The translations under genes were made by a program, and so were the position numbers. A model generated the notes under the pieces. It saw nothing but the letters and a program-made list of their open reading frames with translations. It did no database searches and was not told where the DNA came from. This document shows positions 46,996 to 55,466 of a DNA stretch of 64,000 nucleotides, piece by piece (position 1 is the stretch's first letter; every line of letters begins with the position of its first letter). Source of the DNA: Lycium barbarum (Eukaryota; Streptophyta; Magnoliopsida; Solanales; Solanaceae). The stretch covers positions 125,057,657 through 125,121,656 of the forward strand of contig NC_083345.1 in the NCBI RefSeq assembly GCF_019175385.1, given 5' to 3'.

Positions 46996-47714
46996 AAAGT
47001 GGCGTGGCCCTTTGGATAAAACCACTGATTTTTGAATCAAGATTTTACAATGTATAGCAATATCGCTAGATAACTCTTGGGCTAACAGGATTTAACTTTT
47101 GATAATCCTTCGTCATATAGAATTAACGACAGTTTTTTGCCATTTAGCGACAGAAGTTGTCTGTCGAAATCTTTTGCATTAGAATCTTTTGAGCTTACTT
47201 CCATTCACTGCCAAACAAATAATTTTTTACATTATCATGTTACTTAAAAGATAACTACAAGTAACTGTCCATAAAAACATAATTAACCACATCAAATTTA
47301 AACCCTAAATCTGTTACTGCCTACAACTCAACAAGCTGAAATGCAACGATTAATGTATAGAAGTAAAAAATTAAACCTTTTAGTATACAAGTATTTTCTG
47401 TTTTTTCTTTCTTGTGGTTTCAAGAAAATTCATAGACAGCAGAGATATGGTAATAGAAAGTCATGATTCTAACTAGATTTTCGCAGATAATGGCGTTCAC
47501 GCTTTAAACAGCTTAAGACAAATAAAGTATGATTAACACATGGATTAAGGATGAGCTCAAATCTTTCATGTGTACTATGTTCTTGAAAAAAAAAGGTAAG
47601 TTGTTTCGCTGGCATGTTATAACATGTCAATATGGAATTACAGTTGTGTTACAGTGTTAGTTGGCTCCTTCATTGTCGACTCCATAAATTAAAAATTAAA
47701 TCACTACCAACCGT

Positions 47715-47965
47715 TACAGTGGGCGGTAAGTATATTTTTCTATCTTTAATCAGAAGTTTCGGATTCAAATTCTGAAAATAAAGTCACTTTTATTAGAGAA
47801 CGTTTAACCTCTATAAAATGAGACTTCATGATACGAACCCGAAAATTAAACCAAATCACCATCAAAAGACTGTGGTAGGGTAGTAGGTATATACTCTTTC
47901 ATCCTTAGCCAGAGATCTCGAGTTCGAGTCCTGGAAAGGAAATCACCTTTGATAGAAAACTTTAA
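47715..47965 (+). mobile_element. Two tandem, diverged SINE copies
   Basis: The segment at about 47718-47830 and the one at about 47868-47965 share GTGG...GTA...TATA...CTTTAATC/CCTTAGCC, then a B-box-like motif (CGGATTCAAATTCTG and CGAGTTCGAGTCCTG), then AAATCACCTTTGATAGA-like tails. The second copy keeps the better B box. tRNA-derived SINE is the likely class. Confidence 0.6.
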
Positions 47966-48297
47966 AGTGCAATTTTATGACATAAATCAAAATTAGTCGG
48001 ATCTCAAAACAGGTACCAACGAAGAATGAGACAAACCAAAAAATAAAATAGAAATCATAGCATGTGCATATTCATATGCAAATACTGCAACAACATTGTG
48101 TTTGTGACCCCTTAGTCTAAAAGAGAAAAATGTAGACAAACCACACTGTAGTTGTCCACCTTTTATTTGTGTAAATGAGCTTATATAAATGTTTTGTTTG
48201 GTAAGAGTTACAGTGTTACACTAAGGGGTCCTTTGGTTTGAAGACAAGTTATGCATAGATTATAATGCAGATGTTATGTTGAATATTTTCCAGAAAA

Positions 48298-49482
48298 GGC
48301 AAAAGACATAAATTGATCCTTAAACTATACCCCAAAAGTCATTTTCACATTTAAACTATACGGGAGACCTATTACACACCTAATATATGAAAAAGTGATA
48401 TTATTTAATCCCTAACGCACATATAACCAGTCTCAGGTGTGGAAATGTATCACACGCGCGCGAAACGTCATCGACACGTCATTTATTCTTTCACAATTTT
48501 TATTTATTTATTTATTTTATTTATTCTTTCACAATTTTGCTTTTTTTTACTTTATTAACAAAATTAAAAAATTTAAAAACTAATTTTCCCTCTTCTTTTC
48601 CATTTCACCACAACCCCCCCCCCCCCCGCCCCACCCCGCCCTTCCCTTCCACCTTCACGCTACCCCCACCCCCTAAATCCTTCACACCACCAGCACCACG
48701 CCGCCCCCACCCCCAGACCCCTCTTCTTTTTCTTCTTCTTCTTCTTCATTTTTTATGCCCCCACCGTCACGCAGCCCCCGCCCCCACCCCCAGACCCCTC
48801 TTCTTCTTCTTCTTCTTCTTCTTTTATGCCCCCACCGTCACGTAGCCCCCACCCCCAACCCCCAAATCCTCCTTCTTCATTTCTGCACCGCCCCCACCCC
48901 CAACCCCTAAATCCTCCTTCTTCATTTCTGCACCGCCGCACTACTGCCCGCCAGCCCCCAGACCACCCACCGTCAATCTTCTACCATATTCCAATCTCTC
49001 ATTCTAATCTTCTTTCTCTTAGAATGTTCATGGTGAAAAAAAAAACAGAAACAGTAAATGCCGGAGACGAGCTCGTCGGAGCTCCGACGTAGGTGGAAGT
49101 GAAGAAGAAAACGAGGGGCATGGCGGTGGTGAAATATGTATATTTAATATGAAGGCGCTGGAGGTGGAGGTGGCGTGAGGGTGGAGGAGGGGTTGGGATG
49201 TGGTGGTTAAATGAAAAATATGAAGGTTTTGGCTGGTGGCAGTGATGTTGTGAAGATGAAGAAGAGGGGCGGGGAGCCTAAAATATGTATATTTAGCCAA
49301 AAAAAAAAAATCAATAAAACGCGCCCCTTTTAAAATTATTTTTATATTTTATGCCACATCAGCTCTCAGGGGTTAAATAATATCACTTTTTCATATATTA
49401 GGTGTGTAATAGGTCACCCGTATAGTTTAATTGTGAAAATGACTTTTGGGTATAGTTTAAAGGTCAATTTATGTCTTTACCC
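48298..49482. mobile_element. Mutator-like element with ~110-bp TIRs and 9-bp TSD (1,185 bp)
   Basis: Long inverted termini: GGCAAAAGACATAAATTGA at left and TCAATTTATGTCTTTACCC at right, pairing inward through ACTTTTTCATATATTAGG for about 110 bp. The flanks are TCCAGAAAA at both ends (48289-48297, 49483-49491), a perfect 9-bp duplication. The interior has no transposase but is heavily GC-rich and CT-biased (48590-48960), then AG-rich (49070-49275). Apparent proline-rich open frames are artefacts of this composition. The GC-rich middle could be captured host sequence (Pack-MULE), but I recognise no gene. Confidence 0.92.
48600..48945. repeat. C-rich minisatellite with two unit types and (TTC)n
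   Basis: Type 1, roughly 75-80 bp: CCCCCACCCCCAGACCCCTC, then (TTC)n, then TTTTATGCCCCCACCGTCACG, seen at about 48700-48840. Type 2, 46 bp: CCCCCACCCCCAACCCCTAA, ATCCTCCTTCTTCATTTC, TGCACCGC, seen twice at about 48848-48938. A C run occupies about 48613-48628. Confidence 0.85.
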
Positions 49483-49725
49483 TCCAGAAAACGAAAATAA
49501 TAAACTTGAACAATGTCAGGCCATTTTTGTTATTTTATCTTGATCCATATATTTATTATTAGTACCCGTATTCTTATTTCACATTCAATTATACATACAA
49601 TAATACATCAATTCCTACATAAATTACGCAAAATTTTAAAAAAATCCAAACAATGTATATAACAGTACGAAGTTTTATGCGGTGATTAAATTTCTTTTTC
49701 CAACAACCAAATAAACTCTTACAGT

Positions 49726-51350
49726 GGACACATATATTAATACATTATTTTCAGGTTATCACACCAAATTTGATAAGAAAAGTTATCTATTATAGGCTAC
49801 TTAACCTAATATCGTTTACATTCTTTATATTATCAGTGCACATAATATAAATTTGTTCCCTCGCGCGTGCTTTATGTTCTATACACTGATAATATAAGAC
49901 TATGTGAACTATGAAGTGTTACTATATATAACAAATGACTACTACTAGATAAGCACATGAAAATGGAATAGAATCATTTCTAGGATTTAGTCATGGACCC
50001 ATCGTGTAATTTAAATTAATCAATAAATTACTTATCCAAATGTGATTATGTTTGGTTTGTTTACTCCTACATCTCCCCCACAAGAGAAAAATGGTCTTGT
50101 CCTTAAGTCATTCAGTTAAATGCGCCTTAACAACTATGAAAAATCATTATCATTTTCCATGTGAATTTTGTAGTCTTATTGACCCTTAATTTGGATTTTC
50201 TTTTCTTGGAAGCTGGCTATCTCATCTAATCTAAACCTCCTCCTCCTTTTTGTCGTGTTTCAATTATATACATCGACAATGTAGATAATTTCTTATATCA
50301 TAAAGTTGCCCAACGGATATAAATAATTTTTTCCTTATGAGATTTATAAGTAAGACAAATTACCTATTGCAATAAGTAATTAACGATAATCATATGATGT
50401 AAACATTCCTTATACCGACAGTTTATATAACTTAATTAACTCTTTTATCTTTTGCTTAAAGTAAGTTTTAAAATGCTAAATAAGGCTTGTCTAAGTCTAT
50501 GCCTCATGTAGGAAGTTTTTTTTACCCCAAAAAAGCATGCTCCCTAATCATGGACATGATTTAACTTTCTTTCCAATATTAACGAAGAACATTAGCTAAG
50601 AGTTTGATAAAAATTCACCAGATGTTTACACCAAATTAAATATTTAATATTAAGAATCGATAGATTAAAAAGAAAATGCATATCACTTAACTATCGCAAA
50701 TTGTTAATAAGCATATATGCAAGACCTATATTTTATACTTATTGACTTGATGTAATATTTGAGTACGCGTAATTTTTACGGTCAACAGCTGTGGGTCATA
50801 TTATCATGTGAGATGTTATTTTGATGATTATCATGCATGTCGTACACCTGTCCAAAAAAGTGCAAGTAAACTAATGTAATTAGCATTCTCATGCATTAAC
50901 TTTCAAATTATGGAACTCACATGCTTCCTTTGACCACCAAACAGCTTAATTACTTTAATTTATTATTATTTCAAATGTACTATTTCTAACAATTTTAAGT
51001 TTTTACATTAAATGATCACACACTTCACAACGCTAGTAAAGGAATTAAGCTCGCATGTAAGGAGATATGTTGAAAACATAATTAAGTAAATATAAGTGTG
51101 TCATCTCTAATTCTCTATCAATTTAAACTTTGAGATAAGGTGATCACACATTTCAAGATACTACTAAATGAGTAGACATATGCTTATCAAAAAAGATTTT
51201 TCACATGCTTAGCTCATCGTAAAAAAATCAAGCTCGCACATGAGGATGCATTTCAAAGATGTAGTTAGGACGCATTTCAAAGATATAGTTTTGACTAAAT
51301 ATAACTGTGTTAGTATTGAGTCAGAAAGCAAGCCCCAAGAAGGATCCAAA
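49726..51350. other. Intergenic, nothing recognised
   Basis: AT-rich sequence. Two near-identical ~23-bp units (GATGCATTTCAAAGATGTAG, GGACGCATTTCAAAGATATA) lie at about 51243-51290. No gene seen. Confidence 0.5.
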
Positions 51351-51352
51351 TG

Positions 51353-51790
51353 AAGGGGCAATTTGCACGATTGTCCTTATTCGGAGCTGGTCTTTAATTT
51401 TGCCCCTCAAATTGCTGGTCTATAATTTTTGCTCTTCGCCTAAAATATATCGAGGTTTGGGTAGAACTCAATCTAAGTCAAAAAAAATCTCAAGGAAGAT
51501 TTTCGTAGCAAAATTAGGCCTATTTGGGCAAAAGTTAGGCCTTGTAGAATTCCAGCAAAGTAAAAAAAAAAAATCTGTCTTGCAAACTTTTGCCTTAAGG
51601 CAGAATGTGCATTAAAAATTTTGCCTTAGAAGGCAGACTTTTCGCAAAGCCTTGCCTTACGAAATTAGTTTCTTTTTTACTGAGTCGGGATTCGAAGCCA
51701 GAACTTCAAACAAATTTCGGTCACTTTTTTAAATGAAGGACAAAAATTAAAGACCAACGCCTTTGAAGGTCAATCCGTGGAAAAAATGCA
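51353..51790. mobile_element. MITE of the GGTCTTTAATTTTTGCC family, copy 1
   Basis: The left part (GGGGCAATTTGCACGATTG ... GCTGGTCTTTAATTTTGCC) and the right part (GACAAAAATTAAAGACCA ... GGTCAATCCGTGG) are inverted. CAAATGAA occurs at both flanks (about 51345-51352 and 51788-51795). Copy 2 lies at 54104-54594. Confidence 0.6.
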
Positions 51791-52249
51791 AATGAATAGC
51801 AATGTATAAAAGCCCAAAGCCGGTCCGATAAACTAATAGAAATGTAGGAGAAGCAAGACAGGCCCATTCGTTTTACCAGCCTAGACCAGCAAACATTGGG
51901 CCTAGTTTGTTGCTAAACTTGTTTCAGGAGAACTCTGGGTTGATTTACATAAATGTCCCATTTTTAGGAAACCACCTAGATTTTGTCTCTATTTTTAAAG
52001 GTTATACAAATATAGTCTTCAAAACTATTCTTTCCAACAACTTTAGACTCGAGTCATGTTTGTTAGACTAGTATATATATTGCTCAACCTTTCGGATAAA
52101 ACATTAGATTATCGTCTATCGATAATAACTATAATAATTTACAAATTTTGAGAAACTTTATGTTAAGAGATTATTAAGAGATGCCACTTTTAGTGGACCT
52201 CACTTACTCAGCCACCTGCTCTATCCCTTTAATTTTAGCAAAACACCTA

Positions 52250-52491
52250 GGGGTCGTTTGGTGCATGGTATAAATTGGAATATCTCAACACTAATTTTTT
52301 GTATCATGTTTGGTAGGAGGTATAAATTTATACTTTATACCAAACAAAGCACAAAATGCATCCTGGGATAAAAGATGGGATATCCCATCTTATCCCACTT
52401 ATACTGGGATTATTTTATCCCATACTCTTGGGCTAAATTAGTCCTGGGATTACAATCCCGGGATAATTTTGACTATCTACCAAACGACCAC
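52250..52491. mobile_element. Tourist-like (PIF/Harbinger) MITE, 242 bp
   Basis: Begins GGGGTCGTTTGGTGCATGG and ends CTACCAAACGACCAC, with CTA on both sides (52247-52249, 52492-52494). Same family as 27515-27749, including the internal TCCTGGGATTACAATCCCGG segment. Confidence 0.82.
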
Positions 52492-52737
52492 CTACAGTAT
52501 AATTTTTAGATATTCTGTCACTGTATAGCTTTTTCTGCTGTCAACTTTTTGTTTTATTTAACTTTTACTGAGATAAAATGTCTGCTTTGTTTGAGTTTCA
52601 TGTTATAATGATACGTCTTCTCTATTGTAAAAAATGATTTACCCGATTATTTGATTTAGTTCAAATTAAGTGATGTAATAATGCATTTGCTGAAGTTCAA
52701 TTGAATTTCAGAGACTTAATGAAGTCGATATTCTAAC

Positions 52738-53183
52738 CAGTGTTTTAAAGGGCGTTTTCGGGGCGAGCCCTGGGGCGGGGCGTACCAAAAATGTCCCGGG
52801 GCGATGGGTCGGAGCGAAAGTCTCCAAAGGCGTACACCCAGCAATTCGGGGCATACGCCCAGGCGTTTGGGGCGAGTTTTTTTTTTGTTGGGGCGTAAGT
52901 CCAGAAAACTTCTTCGAACTAAAACGAAATTTGTTAAATAAGTCCTTAATATAATGCCCAAATTCTCAAAAGTCAACATGTAATTACTCAAATGTTTTAA
53001 AAAGGAACTGAAACATTAAATTTAAAAGTCAAGACCTTTTTTTATTGTTAGAATGCCTAATATATATTCTTTTCCAATTATTTATCTTGTCTTCTACTAT
53101 CTCAAAAAAGTAACGAGTAGTCACTTGTACTTGTAAGTAGCGTATAATAGATTGTTCTAATTAGTTTTTTTGTGGGGGTGGAG

Positions 53184-53236
<53 letters not shown>

Positions 53237-53543
53237 TTTTTCAATTATTTATCTTGTCTTCTACTATCTCAAAAGAGTAACGAGCAGTTACTTGTACTTG
53301 TAAGTAGCATATAATACATTGTTCTAATTAGTTTTTTTTGGGGGTGGGGGGGTGGAGCATATATATATATATATCACTTATTTATAATTTTCTTCAATTT
53401 TTTACGCTATTTCACATATTTAAAAGTATTTATTATAATTATATCATTTTATAAAATATTAAAAATTAAAACCCCATGGGGCTTACACCTCACTGAGGCA
53501 GACGTAAAACGCCCCGCCTTACGCCCTCGCCTTTAAAACACTG
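52738..53543. mobile_element. hAT-type MITE (806 bp) with internal tandem duplication
   Basis: Termini CAGTGTTTTAAAGGGCG and CGCCTTTAAAACACTG are inverted. The flanks ATTCTAAC (52730-52737) and ATTCTAAT (53544-53551) are an 8-bp target duplication with one mismatch, as in hAT elements. The left arm is GC-rich (GGGGCGAGCCC..., GGGGCGGGGCG), which produces a meaningless open frame at 52716-52991. Inside, a ~110-bp segment is duplicated at about 53066-53190 and 53234-53360, separated by (TA)n. Confidence 0.88.
53186..53234. repeat. (TA)n microsatellite
   Basis: About 23 TA repeats between the two internal copies of the hAT-type MITE. A shorter (TA)n follows the second copy at about 53359-53374. 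Confidence 0.95.
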
Positions 53544-53721
53544 ATTCTAATAAAATATACTCTACTAATTGAATTTTTTTTGCTTTTAGAGTAGCAACAG
53601 AATTTGATTTTTTTTTGCTTTTAGAGTAGCAACAGAATTTGATTTTTTTGGTTCAATACCAAAAAGGTGCTATTCTTAGGAGTTTTGACTATTAAAACCG
53701 CTCATTTTAATTAGTTGTGTC

Positions 53722-53970
53722 TGGGGCACGTACAACAAATTGGAAGAGTATAAACATGTGCTTCGAGATAAGAGTTGGTTGGCAGTTCAAACCTCGGAAG
53801 GAATTGAAGAGAGACCTTTCAGTTCGATCAAAGACACTAGGGACGAGCCATTATAAATGGTCTGATGCTTTTGAAGTTCGCTCTTATCGAATTGTCCAAA
53901 AGCTCATCGTGGTATATGAGGCACATACAAACAAATTGGAACAGTATAAATATGTGCCTCGAGAATTGAA
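53722..53970. repeat. Direct repeats of ~45 bp about 195 bp apart
   Basis: GGCACGTACAACAAATTGGA...AACATGTGCTTCGAGA (about 53726-53772) recurs as GGCACATACAAACAAATTGG...AATATGTGCCTCGAGA (about 53920-53963). The segment between is GC-richer than its surroundings and open in one frame, but I recognise no protein. Confidence 0.7.
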
Positions 53971-54103
53971 GTAACGATTTAAAATTAGCTCAATGGGTCA
54001 TATTTGCCCGTAAATAAAAATTCCAACTATTTCTTCAGGCAAAATTTAACCCACTGAATTAACATGAACAAAATTAAAAAGTAAGCTAAATAAATAACAT
54101 GTT

Positions 54104-54594
54104 TTTGTGCGGATTGCCCTTCAAAGGCACTGGTCTTTAATTTTTGCCCCTCAAGTTGGTGGTCTTTAATTTTTGTCCTTCGCCTAATACTTCGAGGTTC
54201 CGGATTCGAACCAACTCTGCCTGAGGTAGAATTTTGCATTCAAAAATATGCCTCAAGCCTAACTTTGGTCCGAATAGGCCTAACTTTGCTACGAAACTCT
54301 GCCTTGAGATTTTTTTTTGTTGACTGAGTCGGCGTTCAAATCCAAACTTTTTTTTTTTTTTTTTATTACATAGGGGTAGGGGAAGGGGAAACGAGGAAGG
54401 GGATTACAATGTGGGGATTCGAACCCTCACCAACAATGTGAGAGTTCAGGTAGCCAACCAACTGAGTTACTAGATTCCTACCAAACCCAAACCTCATGGT
54501 ATTAGGCGAATGGAAAAAAATTAAAGACCACCAATTTGAGAGGCAAAAATGAAAGAGCAGTGCCTTTAAAGGATAATCGTGCAAATGACCCCCG
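54104..54594. mobile_element. MITE of the GGTCTTTAATTTTTGCC family, copy 2, carrying a SINE
   Basis: Left part GATTGCCCTTCAAAGGCACT...GGTCTTTAATTTTTGTCC; right part AAATTAAAGACCACC...GTGCCTTTAAAGGATAATCG, inverted to each other. A SINE (54344-54487) sits in the middle. Confidence 0.6.
54344..54487 (-). mobile_element. tRNA-derived SINE (minus strand)
   Basis: On the minus strand: A-box-like AGTAACTCAGTTGGTTGG (complement of about 54455-54472), B box GGTTCGAATCC (complement of about 54417-54427), a CCCCTTCCCCTACCCC body and a poly(A) tail (T run at 54349-54363). Confidence 0.82.
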
Positions 54595-54791
54595 AATAAA
54601 CACAAACAATTAAGTCAGAATAACAAAAACAACTAAGCATAATGAAAGGGTAAAACAGTTAAAGCATCAAAACAGGGAAAAAACCGCGAGAATTAAAAAG
54701 AGAATAATAGAGAAATCCAGAAATTAGAGATTAACATGCACCATATTTCTAAATGTCTCCATATTCTTCTTGAATCAACTCAAACAATAGG

Positions 54792-54895
54792 GATTTAGTA
54801 GCTCAGTTGGTTGGCTACCTGAACTTTCGCCTTGTTGGTGAGGGTTCGAATTCCCACGTTATAGGCCCTCCCCCATTTCCCCTTCCCCTACGAGT
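54792..54895 (+). mobile_element. tRNA-derived SINE (plus strand), same family
   Basis: A box TAGTAGCTCAGTTGGTTGG, B box GGTTCGAATTCC, then CCCCCATTTCCCCTTCCCCTA. It lies about 300 bp from, and in inverted orientation to, the copy at 54344-54487. The tail is truncated. Confidence 0.8.
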
Positions 54896-54968
54896 TCGGA
54901 ACCAAAATGCCCCAAAAAAAACATTTTGAACCAAAATACCCCAACAAAAAAAAATGTTAGCAAAATAC

Positions 54969-55055
54969 CTTTAGCGCAGTAATTTACTGCGCTAAAGCAG
55001 TTAACGGGGACGGCTTCGTTAACTACTATAGCGCAGTAATTTACTGCGCTATAGT
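54969..55055. repeat. Cluster of two long perfect palindromes plus a third inverted repeat
   Basis: 54969-54997 is a 29-nt perfect palindrome (arms CTTTAGCGCAGTAA / TTACTGCGCTAAAG around one T). 55025-55055 is a 31-nt one (arms ACTATAGCGCAGTAA / TTACTGCGCTATAGT around one T). Between them, GTTAACG and CGTTAAC flank a 10-nt loop. The two palindromes share the 23-nt core TAGCGCAGTAA-T-TTACTGCGCTA. Confidence 0.95.
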
Positions 55056-55466
55056 GTCTCCCATTTTTTTTTCAACTCTTTTGGTTAACCCTTCTTCCAT
55101 TACACTTTTTAACGTACTTTGACCATAGATTAATCATACTTCGGGACCCCGAAACTTGAATATTTTATATAGAACCCTACTTATTTTTGTGCGATTAATA
55201 AGGTAGGATCAATACATCAAGGATACACAAAAATTCGGATGACCGTTTTAGTGGTTAAAAAGTGCTCGAACGTCATTTTCGTTTAAAGGCTCGGTGACAT
55301 TAGCTTGAAGTTCTTTACGAATACTTAAATTTGTTCATTAATAATTAATCAAAAGTTAGTCAAAATGGCAACATTCATACAAAAAAAAAAAAAAAACTTT
55401 ATTAAATTGCATCATTCATAACCTTGAGTAGATGAAAATACTTAACATACTAATATTCTTCAAAAT

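Larger units (their letters stand above)
48226..49725. mobile_element. Tourist-like MITE, split by the Mutator-like element
   Basis: Left end TAAGGGGTCCTTTGGTTTG (about 48223-48241) and right end CAACAACCAAATAAACTCTTA (about 49702-49722) are roughly inverted copies and would give an element of about 300 bp without the insertion. The start resembles the GGGGTCGTTTGG family of this window. Confidence 0.5.

Noticed and set aside
48537..49300. Proline-rich and glycine-rich frames of 60-100 codons
   Set aside because: Composition artefacts of C-rich minisatellite in the Mutator-like element; they lack conserved blocks.
52716..52991. 91-codon minus-strand frame with Arg-rich C-terminus
   Set aside because: Falls on the GC-rich arm of the hAT-type MITE.
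53717..53974. 85-codon frame, plus strand
   Set aside because: Covers the direct-repeat segment; no recognisable domain, and the repeats explain its similarity to itself.
54780..54870. tRNA gene
   Set aside because: A and B boxes are present, but there is no cloverleaf with a plausible acceptor stem, and the sequence continues as a SINE body with relatives nearby.
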